Shown piece by piece: positions 23,333-31,929 of a DNA stretch of 41,582 bases. Source of the DNA: CAZOJJ01 sp964580105 (GTDB lineage Bacteria > Bacteroidota > Rhodothermia > Rhodothermales > Rubricoccaceae). The notes beneath the pieces are model-generated. The model had not been told where the DNA came from, searched no databases, and was given only the letters and a program-made list of their open reading frames with translations. The DNA is taken from the NCBI GenBank assembly GCA_964580105.1, contig CAZOJJ010000025.1, positions 1 to 41,582 on the forward strand. The letters are read 5' to 3'. The first letter of the stretch is position 1, and each line of letters starts with the position of its first letter. Made by a program: the position numbers and the translations under genes.

Positions 23333-26155
23333 TCAACCGCCCGCCTCGGCGCGGTAGCGTGCCGCCTCGGCCGTGCGTCCCTGCGCCTGGTAGAGCGCGG
23401 CGAGCTGCGCCGCCATAGCCGCCGCCCGTCTGCGGTGCTCCGCGTCCTCCTGCGCCGCGAGCGCCCGGTACCCTGCGAGCAGGAGCGGCTCGGCCTCGGC
23501 GGCGCGCCCGAGGGCGAGGAGGCAGGCGCCGAGGGCGCTCTGCGCCGCCGCCGTGTCGGCGTGGCCCTCGCCGTAGGCGGCCTGCCCGGTGGCGAGCGCC
23601 TCGCGCAGCAACGGCTCGGCCTCGCGCGCCCGTCCCCGCTCGGTGAGCAGCCCGCCCAGGGCGGTGAGGATCTGCCCCGCGCGGGGGCTGCCCTCCGGGT
23701 AGGCACGCTGCGCTACGTCGAGGGACTGCCGGTAGAGCGCCTCCGCCTCGCCGAGGTCGCCCGTCGCCCGTGCCACGTCGCCGAGGTTGAGGTAGCCGGC
23801 GGCCAGGTGCGGGTAGGCGTCGCCGTAGAGCCGCTCCCAGAGGGCAACGGCCTGGCGGTAAAGCGCGGCGGCGTCGGCGTAGTCGCCCATCGTGTAGAGC
23901 AGCTTGCCGAGGTTGTTGGTCGCGGCGGCGACGGCGGCGTGCTCCTCGCCGTGGACGCGGCGCTGGAGGTCGAGGGCCTCGCGGTAGTAGGGCTCGGCCG
24001 CGTCGAGGTCGCCGCGTGCGCGCAGGAGCGCGCCGAGGTTGCCCACGCCGATGGCCACGAGGGCGTGGTCGTCGCCGTAGGCCGTGCGCCAGATGGCGAG
24101 GGCCTCGCGGTAGAGCGGCTCGGCGGCGTCGAGATCGCCGCGCTCCTTGAGCAGCCGCGCGAGGTTGTTGAGCGTCGTGGCGACGTCCGCGTGCTCGGGG
24201 CCGAGGCGGGCTCGCTGCACGGCGAGGGCCTCGCGGTAGAGGGCCTCGGCCTCGTCCAGGCGCCCGGTGCCGTGGAGCACCCCCGCGAGGTTGTTGCGGC
24301 TGGCGGCCACCTCCTCGTGCCGGTCGCCCAGCAGCCGGATGCGCAGATCGAGGGCCTCCCGGTGTAGGCGGATGGCCTCGTCCGGCTGGCCGTCGTGGTG
24401 GAGAGCGACAGCGAGGTTGTCGAGCGTCGTCGCCACGGCGCGGTCGTCCCCGCCGGCGAGGCGTCGCTGCATGGCGAGGGCCTCGCGGAAGCGGGTCACG
24501 GCGTCGGCGTACGCGCCCCGGAGCCGAGTCAGCTCGGCGAGTTCGTGGAGGCTGGCGGCCACGTCGGCGTGGTCGCCGGGGTGGAGCGCCCGGCGCAGCG
24601 CGAGCGCGCGCTCCAGGAACGGGGCGGCCTCGTCGTAGAGCCCCATGCTGGTGTAGACGCGCCCGACGACGTGGAACAACGCCGCCTGCACCGCCGGCTG
24701 CTCGGCCAGTTCGCCCTCGATCCGGGCCGAGCCCTGCTGAAGGATGGCCTCGGCCGTGAGCCGTTCCCCACCCGACTGCCGGGGATCGGCCACCTCGAAG
24801 ACGCGCACGAGGAAGTCGGTCACCTGCTCGGCCGTGGCCGCCTCGGTGCGCGCGAGGTCGCGCTCGCGCTGGGCCACGCCCGCCTGCCACAGCGCCGCAC
24901 CCAGTCCGCCGACGAGCGCCAGCACCACGGCGACGGCCGCGCTGACGCTCACGCGGTGCCGCCGCACGAACGAGCGGACGCGGTAGCCGAGCGTGTCGGG
25001 CCGGGCCAGGACGCGCTCGCCCCGGCGATGTCGGCGGAGGTCGTCGGCCAACGCCTCGACGGACGGGTAGCGGCGCTCGGAGTCCGGGTGGAGCGCCCGC
25101 AGCACGATGGTATCGAGGTCGCCGCGGAGGCGACGGGCCAGCCGCTCGGGCGTCGCGCGCCGCGCCCCGGCGGCCTCCGTCGTAAGGACGGTGCTCGGGC
25201 GCGGCGGCGGGTCGGCGAGGAGGCGCTCGATCTCAGCGAGGCCCATCCCCTGCACGTCGTACGGCCGTCGCCCGGTGAGCAGTTCGTAGAGCACGACGCC
25301 GAGCGCGTACACGTCGGTGGCCGTCGTGACGGGCTCGCCGCGCACCTGCTCCGGCGCGGCGTAGGCGGGCGTCAGCCGGCGGTGATCGGTCTGCGTCCAC
25401 GCGCCGTCGCCCCCGTCGCCGAGCAGGCGAGCGATGCCGAAGTCGAGCAGCTTCACTCGGGCTTTGCCCTCCGCATCCTCCGTCACGAGGATGTTGGACG
25501 GCTTGAGGTCGCGGTGGACGACGAGCCGGCGGTGGGCGTATCCGACGGCCTCGGCGACCTGGAGGAAGAGGCCGAGGCGGGCCTCCACGCCGAGGCGGCG
25601 GGCGTCGGCCCAGGCGGTGATCGGCTCGCCGTGGACGCGCTCCATGACGAGAAAGGGCCGGCCGTCGGCCGCCGCGCCGCCGTCGAGCAGGCGGGCGATG
25701 CCGGGGTGGTCGAGGCCGGCGAGGATCTGGCGCTCGCGGTGGAAGCGGCGGAGCACCTCGTCGGTGTCCATCCCGCGCTTGACGAGCTTGAGGGCGACCT
25801 CCTTCTCGAAGGCGCCGTCGGCGCGCTCGGCGAGGTAGACCGTGCCCATCCCACCGCGCCCGAGCTCGTCCGCGATCCGGTACGGCCCGACGGTCGTGCC
25901 CAGCGCGGGGTCGTCCGCCTCGTCAGGGTGGCGCACGTCGGCCAGGAGGGGCGCGGCGAACTCCGCGGCCGACTCGCCGAAGAGGCGGGCCGAGGCGGGC
26001 ACGCTCGCCAGCAGCGCCTCGACCTCGCGGTAGAGTGCCGGGTCGTCGCCGCAGGCGGCGCGGAGGAAGGCCGTGCGCTCCTCGGCCGGGCGGTCGAGCG
26101 CCTGCTCGAAGAGCGTGTCGATGCGGGCCCAGTGGCCGGAGGGGAGGGAAGCCAT
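23333..26155 (-). CDS. Hanks-type Ser/Thr kinase with kinesin-light-chain-type TPR repeats
   Basis: A 940-aa membrane-anchored kinase, paralogue of the one at 16937. N-terminal segment: MASLPSGHWARIDTLFEQAL. Kinase domain about 90-350: loop ELGRGGMGTVY (98-108), Lys123 in VALKLVK, HRDLKPSN, DFG, YAAPEQ. One membrane segment near 395-415. Residues about 470-920 hold roughly nine to ten TPR units of 42 residues of the kinesin-light-chain type (NNLAGVLHGTGRLDEAEALY, NNLARLLKERGDLDAAEPLY), a protein-binding superhelix. The start at 26155 was chosen over 26212 by similarity to the paralogue; it is 46 bp after the sigma-factor stop. All catalytic motifs are intact. The N-terminal domain may bind the neighbouring sigma factor (inference). 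Confidence 0.92.
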   Translation of the reverse strand: MASLPSGHWARIDTLFEQALDRPAEERTAFLRAACGDDPALYREVEALLASVPASARLFGESAAEFAAPLLADVRHPDEADDPALGTTVGPYRIADELGRGGMGTVYLAERADGAFEKEVALKLVKRGMDTDEVLRRFHRERQILAGLDHPGIARLLDGGAAADGRPFLVMERVHGEPITAWADARRLGVEARLGLFLQVAEAVGYAHRRLVVHRDLKPSNILVTEDAEGKARVKLLDFGIARLLGDGGDGAWTQTDHRRLTPAYAAPEQVRGEPVTTATDVYALGVVLYELLTGRRPYDVQGMGLAEIERLLADPPPRPSTVLTTEAAGARRATPERLARRLRGDLDTIVLRALHPDSERRYPSVEALADDLRRHRRGERVLARPDTLGYRVRSFVRRHRVSVSAAVAVVLALVGGLGAALWQAGVAQRERDLARTEAATAEQVTDFLVRVFEVADPRQSGGERLTAEAILQQGSARIEGELAEQPAVQAALFHVVGRVYTSMGLYDEAAPFLERALALRRALHPGDHADVAASLHELAELTRLRGAYADAVTRFREALAMQRRLAGGDDRAVATTLDNLAVALHHDGQPDEAIRLHREALDLRIRLLGDRHEEVAASRNNLAGVLHGTGRLDEAEALYREALAVQRARLGPEHADVATTLNNLARLLKERGDLDAAEPLYREALAIWRTAYGDDHALVAIGVGNLGALLRARGDLDAAEPYYREALDLQRRVHGEEHAAVAAATNNLGKLLYTMGDYADAAALYRQAVALWERLYGDAYPHLAAGYLNLGDVARATGDLGEAEALYRQSLDVAQRAYPEGSPRAGQILTALGGLLTERGRAREAEPLLREALATGQAAYGEGHADTAAAQSALGACLLALGRAAEAEPLLLAGYRALAAQEDAEHRRRAAAMAAQLAALYQAQGRTAEAARYRAEAGG

Positions 26156-26201
26156 CGGTGGGGGGTCTCGCCAGGAAATCGGAATCGGCGGGCGGATCCC
26201 C

Positions 26202-26780
26202 TCAGGGCACATCCGCCTCGGGCTCGGCGAGGGCGCGGTAGAGCCAGGCGCGCGCGCGCGTCCAGTCGCGCTCGACGGTCGCCACGGAGTGGCCGGTCGC
26301 CTCGGCGATTTCGGGGTAGGTGAGGCCGCCGAAGAAGCGGTACTCGACGACGTCGGCCAGGCGGTCGCTCTGGAGGCGGAGGCGGTCGAGCGCCTCGTCG
26401 AGGGCGAGGAGGTCGGCGGCGCGCTCCTCGGCGGCGAGTTGCACGGCGCCGAGCGAGAGCGGCTCGGCGGCCCCGCCGCGCTTCTCGGCCGTGCGGGCGC
26501 GGGCGTAGTCGACGAGCACGAAGCGCATGGCGCGGGCGGCGAGGGCGAGGAAGTGGGGCCGGTCCGTCGGCGCCACGCGCGCGCCGTCTACCAGCTTGAG
26601 GTAGGCCTCGTGGACGAGCGAGGTGGTGTCCAGCGTCTCACCCGGTCGGTACGCGCGGAGGCGGCGCTGGGCGAGGGTGCGGAGGGCCTCGTAGACGTGC
26701 GCGTAGAGCCGCTCGGCGGCGCCGGCATCGCCGTCGCCGGCCTGGCGGAGGAGGAGCGTGGTGTCGGGGAACGCGGTCAT
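26202..26780 (-). CDS. ECF sigma factor with Thr-rich region 2.2, second module
   Basis: A 192-aa ECF-type sigma factor, paralogous to the one at 19362. Region 2.2 reads ETLDTTSLVHEAYLKL, with Thr52-Thr53-Ser54 in place of the usual acidic residues. Region 4 HTH is LTYPEIAEATGHSVATVERD followed by TRARAWLYRAL. The ATG at 26780 starts the conserved domain; the longer open frame to 27005 contains Cys/Arg-rich junk upstream. The kinase gene follows on the same strand and a T9SS secreted protein diverges from it. As with the first module, no anti-sigma factor is seen. Confidence 0.87.
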   Translation of the reverse strand: MTAFPDTTLLLRQAGDGDAGAAERLYAHVYEALRTLAQRRLRAYRPGETLDTTSLVHEAYLKLVDGARVAPTDRPHFLALAARAMRFVLVDYARARTAEKRGGAAEPLSLGAVQLAAEERAADLLALDEALDRLRLQSDRLADVVEYRFFGGLTYPEIAEATGHSVATVERDWTRARAWLYRALAEPEADVP

Positions 26781-27016
26781 GACGGAGCGGGGCGATGGAA
26801 AGTAGGCCGAGCGCCGCGCTTCCTCAACATGCACACGGGGTTGAGCGAAGCAGGGGACGTAGACGAGGCCCTTCATGCGGACTCCAAAAACGGGATGAGG
26901 GGATTCGCGCCGGGCTTCCGATTGAAAGAGCGCACCCGGCTCCGGACGCGGCGAGCGGCTCTGCCTTGCTGCCCCGATGGACCGGGCGCCGCACCTTCTC
27001 TCCAACGACTCCGACC

Positions 27017-28636
27017 ATGCACGTCCTCACTCCAACGCTCCGGTGGGTGCTGCCCGCCCTCGTCTTCCTTCCCCTCGCCCTTCCGCTCCGCGCGCAGACC
27101 ACGCCCTCGCCCATCCAGGAGTTCGGCATCCCCAACCTCCCGGCCCACTCGCTCCTCGGCTGGGCCGTCACCGGGCTGAGTGACCTCGACGAGGACGGCC
27201 TCGACGAGATCGCCATTGGCGTGCCCGGGGTGAACACGGCCTCGGGCGGCGTGCTCGTGATTTCCGGCGCGTTCGACGACGGGACCGAGCTCGCCTCCCC
27301 GGTCCCCCAGGTCAGCGGCCAGTTCGGCTACGCCCTCGCCCGTGTCCGCCGCCCCGGCCTCGAAAACGCGGTCGTCCTGGCCATCGGGGCTCCCGGCGAG
27401 TCGGTGAACGGCCAGTCCGCTGCGGGCCACACGTACCTCCTCGTCCAGGATCTCTCCCCCACGCCGGTCGCGTCGCCCAACGTGGAGCCCGGTGGCCTGT
27501 TCGGTCACGCCGTCGCCGGCGCCGGCGACCCTCAGGGCGTCGGCCTGGCCGGCCTGCTGGTCGGCGCGCCGGGTGAGAGCCCCGGCAACGTCTCCGAGGC
27601 CGGGCGCGCCTACCTCTACACCTTCGTCGGGAACCCCGTCACGCTGGAGCCGGCCAACCCGGTGCCCGACGGCCACTTCGGCTGGGCCGTCGGCGGGCTG
27701 GGCGACATCGACGACGACGGGGCCGACGAGGTGCTCGTCGGCGCGCCGAGCGAAGACGTCCAGGGCATCGCCCGCGCGGGCCGGGTGTACGGGTTCTACG
27801 GCGACGGGAGCCCCCTCGGCAACGTCGTCTCGCCCACCCCCGAGGCCGACGGCGGATTCGGCTTCGCCGTCGCCGGGGTCGGCGACGTGAACGGCGACGG
27901 CGTCCCGGACTTCCTCATCGGCGCGCCGGGCGAGGACGGCGGGCGCGGCCGGGTCTACCTCTTCGACGGCGGCGCCGCCGACCTCATCGCCACGTTCACC
28001 TCACCCTCCCCCCAGTCCCAGAACTTCGGCTGGGCCGTCGCCGGCGTCCCCGACCTCAACGGCGACGGCGCCGCCGAGGTGCTCATCGGGGCGCCCTACG
28101 ACACGAACAACCAGCGGGGCCGCGCCTACGTCTTCTCGGGCGCGACGCAGGCCCTCCTCGCCCGCCTCGACTCGGGCAACGGTGAGGCCCAGGGCGGCTT
28201 CGGCTGGTCCGTCGGCGTCGTCGGCGATGTCACGGGGGACGACCGGGCCGACCTCCTCGTCGGGGCGCCGGCCGAGGACCCCGGCGGCGAGGCCGACAAC
28301 ACCGGCCGCGTCTACGTCTTCTCCAGCGAGGCCGCCGTGCCCGTCGCGGCGGAGCCGACGGCGGGGATCCCGAGCGCCTTCACGCTGGGCGCGGCCTACC
28401 CCAACCCCTTCAACCCGCAGACGACCGTCCCCTTCACGCTGGAGGCGAACGGCCCCGTGCGGCTGGCCGTCTACGACGCCCTCGGCCGCGAGGTGGCCGT
28501 GCTCGTGGACGAGGTCCGTGCGGCAGGCACGCACACCGTCGTGTTCGACGCCGCCGGACTCCCGAGCGGGGCCTACCTCGTGCGCCTGGCGGCGGGCGGC
28601 GCCGTCCAGACGCGGACTCTCACGCTCCTGCGCTGA
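27017..28636 (+). CDS. Secreted seven-FG-GAP beta-propeller protein with T9SS sorting domain
   Basis: A 539-aa secreted protein. Signal peptide to about residue 25 (PLRAQ). Seven FG-GAP-like repeats follow, recognised by their shared start and end (LLGWAVTG...AIGVPG, FGYALARV...AIGAPGES, FGHAVAGA...LVGAPGES, FGWAVGGL...LVGAPSED, FGFAVAGV...LIGAPGED, FGWAVAGV...LIGAPYD, FGWSVGVV...LVGAPAED); several have a Ca-binding D-x-[DN]-x-DG loop. Seven blades suit an integrin-alpha-like propeller. The last 85 residues are a T9SS sorting domain (AYPNPFNPQTTVPFTLEANG...YDALGREVAVLVDE). It is divergent from sigma factor 2 and ends in a strong hairpin. Ligand unknown. Confidence 0.9.
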   Translation: MHVLTPTLRWVLPALVFLPLALPLRAQTTPSPIQEFGIPNLPAHSLLGWAVTGLSDLDEDGLDEIAIGVPGVNTASGGVLVISGAFDDGTELASPVPQVSGQFGYALARVRRPGLENAVVLAIGAPGESVNGQSAAGHTYLLVQDLSPTPVASPNVEPGGLFGHAVAGAGDPQGVGLAGLLVGAPGESPGNVSEAGRAYLYTFVGNPVTLEPANPVPDGHFGWAVGGLGDIDDDGADEVLVGAPSEDVQGIARAGRVYGFYGDGSPLGNVVSPTPEADGGFGFAVAGVGDVNGDGVPDFLIGAPGEDGGRGRVYLFDGGAADLIATFTSPSPQSQNFGWAVAGVPDLNGDGAAEVLIGAPYDTNNQRGRAYVFSGATQALLARLDSGNGEAQGGFGWSVGVVGDVTGDDRADLLVGAPAEDPGGEADNTGRVYVFSSEAAVPVAAEPTAGIPSAFTLGAAYPNPFNPQTTVPFTLEANGPVRLAVYDALGREVAVLVDEVRAAGTHTVVFDAAGLPSGAYLVRLAAGGAVQTRTLTLLR

Positions 28637-28639
28637 GCG

Positions 28640-28683
28640 AGGGGCGCCCCGCCGGCCGTCTACGGCGCCGGCGGGGCGCCCCT
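28640..28683 (+). terminator. Perfect 17-bp stem hairpin after the FG-GAP gene
   Basis: AGGGGCGCCCCGCCGGC pairs perfectly with GCCGGCGGGGCGCCCCT across a 10-base loop, starting 4 bases past the stop codon. A strong transcription-end or RNA-stabilising hairpin; no T-tract. It may serve both strands, as glnN converges from the right. Confidence 0.65.
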
Positions 28684-28739
28684 ACCGGAGGCATCGTCCG
28701 TCCACTGGATGAAGGGCACTTCCTGCGGGAATTCGCTCC

Positions 28740-28791
28740 GCTCATGTGATCAGCTCATTTGATGAGCTCATGTGATCAGCTCATTTGATGA
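28740..28791. repeat. Two 26-bp tandem units, with a third copy across the gap
   Basis: GCTCATGTGATCAGCTCATT plus TGATGA, repeated twice, then the glnN 3' end sequence. The same 26-bp unit is seen again at 28921-28946 after the N stretch. The unit is partly self-complementary and more AT-rich than the surroundings. Confidence 0.85.
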
Positions 28792-28820
28792 AGAGCATTT
28801 CCCGGTAGGTCGGCAGCGGC

Positions 28821-28920
28821 NNNNNNNNNNNNNNNNNNNNNNNNNNNNNNNNNNNNNNNNNNNNNNNNNNNNNNNNNNNNNNNNNNNNNNNNNNNNNNNN
28901 NNNNNNNNNNNNNNNNNNNN
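28821..28920. other. Assembly gap of exactly 100 N, flanked by a 55-bp identity
   Basis: The 55 bases before the Ns (28766-28820) are identical to the 55 bases after them (28921-28975). This suggests that two contigs overlapping by one k-mer were joined with a fixed-size gap, so the true distance may be zero or less. The copy number of the 26-bp unit here is not resolved. Confidence 0.9.
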
Positions 28921-28935
28921 GCTCATGTGATCAGC

Positions 28936-31107
28936 TCATTTGATGAAGAGCATTTCCCGGTAGGTCGGCAGCGGCCAGAGGTCGGCGGGCACGAGCCGTT
29001 CGAGGGCGTCGCACGCGGCGCGGACGGTCTGCATGGCCGGGATCACCTTCGCCTGCATGGCCTTCGCCTCGTCCTTCGCGGCGTGTGCCGCCTTGCGGGC
29101 CTTGCCGAGCGCGTCGGCCGCTTTCTGGAGCGCATTGACCTGCTCCACCACGTCGGCGGCGATGGCCTTCGTACCCGAGACGTCGAGCTTGAAGTCCTCG
29201 GCCGCCTCGGCCGCCTCGCCGAGCTCGGCGAGGTAGCGGAGGGCGGCGGGCAGCACGCGCGTCCGCGCCAGGTCCTCCGTCGTCGCCGCCTCGATGTTGA
29301 TCGTCTTGACGTACTGCTCGGTGAAGATCTCCCGGCGGCTGTGCAGTTCCGCCTCGGTCAGCACCTCGTAGGCGGTGAAGGCGGCCACGGTGGGCTCGGC
29401 CGTGAGCTGGGGGAGCGCCTCCGGCGTGGTCTTGAGGTTGAGGAGCCCGCGCGCCTCGGCCTCGGCGTGCCACGCCTCCGAGTAGCCGTCGCCGTTGAAG
29501 ACGATGGCGCGGTGGGCGCGGATGGAGTCCGCGATGACGTCGTGGGCGGCGTCCTGGAGGGCCTTCGCGCTCCGCTTCCGGCCCTTGAGCTTCGCCTCCA
29601 TCTTCGTCGCCAGGTCGTCGATGGCCTCGGCCACGATGACGTTGAGCGCGGTGAGCGGGAAGCTCACGGACTGGCTGGAGCCGACGGCGCGGAACTCGAA
29701 CTTGTTACCCGTGAAGGCGAAGGGGCTCGTCCGGTTGCGGTCGCCCGCGTGGCGGGGCAGGCGCGGGAGCACCGGCGTGCCGAGGCCGAGGAAGCCCGAG
29801 GCGGGCGAGGTCGACGCCTTCCCGCTCTCGGCGATCTGCTCGTAGACGCTCGTGAGCTGCTCGCCGAGGAAGATCGAGAGGATGGCCGGCGGCGCCTCGT
29901 TGGCGCCGAGGCGGTGGTCGTTGGCCGCGCTGGCGATGGTGGCGCGGAGCAGCCCCTGGTGGCGGTGGACGGCCTGGATGACGGCCGTGCAGAAGAACAG
30001 GAAGAGGAGGTTCTCGTGCGGGGTGTCGCCCGGCTCCAGGAGGTTCATCCCGGTGTCGGTGCCCATCGAGTAGTTGCAGTGCTTGCCGGAGCCGTTGACG
30101 CCGGCGAACGGCTTCTCGTGGAGCAGGCACACGAGCCCGAAGCGCGGGGCCATCCGCTGCAGCGTCATCATGAGCACCTGCTGGTGGTCCGCCGCCACGT
30201 TGGCGTTCTCGAAGATGGGCGCGAACTCGTACTGGCTCGGGGCCACCTCGTTGTGCCGCGTGGCCACCGGCACGCCGAGCTTGTAGAGCTCCTCCTCGAC
30301 GGCGTTCATGAACGCCAGGACGCGCTCGGGGATGGTGCCGAAGTAGTGGTCCTCCATCTCCTGCCCGCGCGGCGGCGGCGCGCCGAGCAGCGTGCGCCCG
30401 GCCACGAGGAGGTCCGGCCGCTCCAGGAAGTAGCGCTCGTCGACGAGGAAGTACTCCTGCTCGGAGCCGAGCGTGGCCGTGACGCGCTTGACGTCGCCGT
30501 CGCCGAAGAGGCGGAGGGCGCGGAGGGCCTGCTTGTTGAGCGCCTCCATGCTCCGCAGAAGCGGCGTCTTGTGGTCGAGCGCCTCGCCGTTCCAGGACGC
30601 GAAGGCCGTCGGGATGCAGAGCGTGCCGACCCCGTTGTGCTCGATCAGGAAGGCCGGGCTCGTCGGGTCGTAGGCCGTGTAGCCGCGCGCCTCGAACGTG
30701 GCCCGCAGGCCGCCGCTCGGGAAGCTCGACGCGTCGGGCTCGCCCTGGAAGAGGTTCTTGCCCGAGAACTCGGCGATGGCGCCGCCGCCCGCGTTCGGCG
30801 TGATGAAGCTGTCGTGCTTCTCGGCCGTGCGCCCGGTGAGCGGCTGGAACCAGTGCGTGAAGTGGGTCGCGCCGCGCTCGCACGCCCACTCCTTCATCGC
30901 CAGCGCGATGGCGTCGGCGACGGACTCGTCGATGGGCTCGCCGCCCTCGATGGTGGCGACGAGGCGGCGGTAGACGACCTTGGGCAGGCGCGCCTTCATC
31001 TCGGCCAGGCCGAACGTGTTCTGGCCGAAGATCTTCTCCACGTCCATCGAGGAGCGGGCGAGGCCGTTGCCGTTGAGGCGGGTGGGGGCGAGAGCGGGGG
31101 CGGGCAT
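28936..31107 (-). CDS. glnN: Type III glutamine synthetase
   Basis: A 723-aa glutamine synthetase of the large GSIII type, typical in size and wording for Bacteroidota. It makes glutamine from glutamate, ammonia and ATP. Diagnostic segments include MEDHYFGTIPERV, LGVPVATRHNEVAPSQYE (within the nucleotide/metal region), VNGSGKHCNYSMGTD and RNRTSPFAFTGNKFEFRAVG. The C-terminal part is helical. Only 61 bp separate it from the Lrp-type regulator upstream, so they probably form an operon. The 3' end lies next to an assembly gap, but the coding sequence is complete (ends ...REMLFIK). Confidence 0.96.
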   Translation of the reverse strand: MPAPALAPTRLNGNGLARSSMDVEKIFGQNTFGLAEMKARLPKVVYRRLVATIEGGEPIDESVADAIALAMKEWACERGATHFTHWFQPLTGRTAEKHDSFITPNAGGGAIAEFSGKNLFQGEPDASSFPSGGLRATFEARGYTAYDPTSPAFLIEHNGVGTLCIPTAFASWNGEALDHKTPLLRSMEALNKQALRALRLFGDGDVKRVTATLGSEQEYFLVDERYFLERPDLLVAGRTLLGAPPPRGQEMEDHYFGTIPERVLAFMNAVEEELYKLGVPVATRHNEVAPSQYEFAPIFENANVAADHQQVLMMTLQRMAPRFGLVCLLHEKPFAGVNGSGKHCNYSMGTDTGMNLLEPGDTPHENLLFLFFCTAVIQAVHRHQGLLRATIASAANDHRLGANEAPPAILSIFLGEQLTSVYEQIAESGKASTSPASGFLGLGTPVLPRLPRHAGDRNRTSPFAFTGNKFEFRAVGSSQSVSFPLTALNVIVAEAIDDLATKMEAKLKGRKRSAKALQDAAHDVIADSIRAHRAIVFNGDGYSEAWHAEAEARGLLNLKTTPEALPQLTAEPTVAAFTAYEVLTEAELHSRREIFTEQYVKTINIEAATTEDLARTRVLPAALRYLAELGEAAEAAEDFKLDVSGTKAIAADVVEQVNALQKAADALGKARKAAHAAKDEAKAMQAKVIPAMQTVRAACDALERLVPADLWPLPTYREMLFIK

Positions 31108-31168
31108 CGGGCGAGCGGGTGGGTGGGGAGGTAAGGGAGAGCCGGATGGCCAGGTAGGGAGGAGCGGG

Positions 31169-31669
31169 CTACGGTTCGACCCCGTTGGCCTCGGCGGGCT
31201 CGTAGAGCGTCTGGGGGGCGACGGGGAGGTAGCGCGTCTCCTTCAGCGTCGAGAGCACGATGGAGGTCTGCGTGCCGCGCACGCCCGGGAGCGCCTGGAT
31301 CCGGGCCAGCAGCGCCTCCAGCGCGGCGGTGTTGCGGACGCGCACCTTCAGGATGTGCGAGCCCTCGCCCGTGATCGAGTGCAGCTCCTGCACCTCGTCC
31401 ATCGCCGCGACGGCCTCGACGAAGGCGCCGTAGTGCTCGGACGAGGTCGAGAGCACGCGGACGAACGCCGTGATGTCCACGTGGAGGCGGCGGGCGTCGA
31501 GCGTGGCGTGGTAGCCGGTAATGACGCCACGCTCCTCCAGCTTCCGCATCCGCTCCGAGGCCGACGGAAGCGAGAGGCCCACCGCGTCGGCCACGTCCTT
31601 CCGCTTGATCCGGCCCCGCCGCTGGAGGAGGTCGAGGATCTGGGCGTCGATGGCGTCGAGCTTTTCCAT
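31169..31669 (-). CDS. Lrp/AsnC-family transcriptional regulator
   Basis: A 166-aa Lrp/AsnC regulator with an N-terminal winged helix-turn-helix (DAIDAQILDLLQRRGRIKRK, then VGLSLPSASERMRKLEERGV) and a C-terminal RAM ligand-sensing domain (ITAFVRVLSTSSEHYGAFVE, VQELHSITGEGSHILKVRV). These regulators bind amino acids and often control nitrogen or amino-acid genes; here the downstream glnN is the natural target, as an inference. The ATG immediately precedes the HTH. A promoter-like pair of boxes lies about 43-72 bp upstream. The last 17 residues are a tail with no clear role. Confidence 0.92.
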   Translation of the reverse strand: MEKLDAIDAQILDLLQRRGRIKRKDVADAVGLSLPSASERMRKLEERGVITGYHATLDARRLHVDITAFVRVLSTSSEHYGAFVEAVAAMDEVQELHSITGEGSHILKVRVRNTAALEALLARIQALPGVRGTQTSIVLSTLKETRYLPVAPQTLYEPAEANGVEP

Positions 31670-31711
31670 GCCGGGCGAGCGATTCGCCTGATTTGTTCAG
31701 GGGAATGACGA

Positions 31712-31741
31712 AAACTACAGAGCCTGCGCCGGACGTGTCAA
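31712..31741 (-). promoter_or_regulatory. Candidate promoter of the Lrp-glnN operon
   Basis: On the minus strand TTGACA (31736-31741) and TAGTTT (31712-31717) are separated by 18 bp, with the Lrp ATG about 43 bp further. TAGTTTTC also matches the Bacteroidota TAnnTTTG pattern except for its last base. The surrounding 31680-31770 is AT-rich, as expected for a regulated promoter and possible Lrp sites. Confidence 0.45.
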
Positions 31742-31834
31742 CATAACGCCTTATTAAGTTTCAGCGACGAGGCGACGTCGCCGTAGTTCGTGAGGCGCTT
31801 CCTCCCGGCGCCGCGCTCGGATACAGGGCGGTCG

Positions 31835-31841
31835 TATTTTG
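31835..31841 (+). promoter_or_regulatory. Candidate -10 box for the tRNA gene
   Basis: TATTTTG ends 10 bases before the first base of the tRNA, the right spacing for a -10 element. It is close to TAnnTTTG but one base short. No convincing -35. Confidence 0.4.
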
Positions 31842-31850
31842 CGCGCCCCA

Positions 31851-31923
31851 GGGCCCGTAGCAAAGCGGTGAATGCGCCCGGCTCATAACCGGAGGATCGC
31901 AGGTTCGAATCCTGCCGGGCCCA
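31851..31923 (+). tRNA. tRNA with CAU anticodon (Met elongator or Ile2)
   Basis: A 73-base cloverleaf: acceptor arms GGGCCCG and CGGGCCC pair fully, T-stem GCAGG/CCTGC with loop TTCGAAT, anticodon loop CTCATAA with anticodon CAT on a CCGG/CCGG stem, D-arm GCA/TGC. The 3' CCA is not encoded. G1-C72 pairing argues against initiator tRNA. Elongator tRNA-Met and lysidine-modified tRNA-Ile(CAU) cannot be separated by eye. Confidence 0.9.
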
Positions 31924-31929
31924 CTCGGA

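Noticed and set aside
28690..28740. Second copy of the glnN 3' end on the left of the gap
   Set aside because: Only about 16 bases resemble the glnN end and no reading frame continues; treated as chance or a degenerate duplicate and not annotated as a gene.
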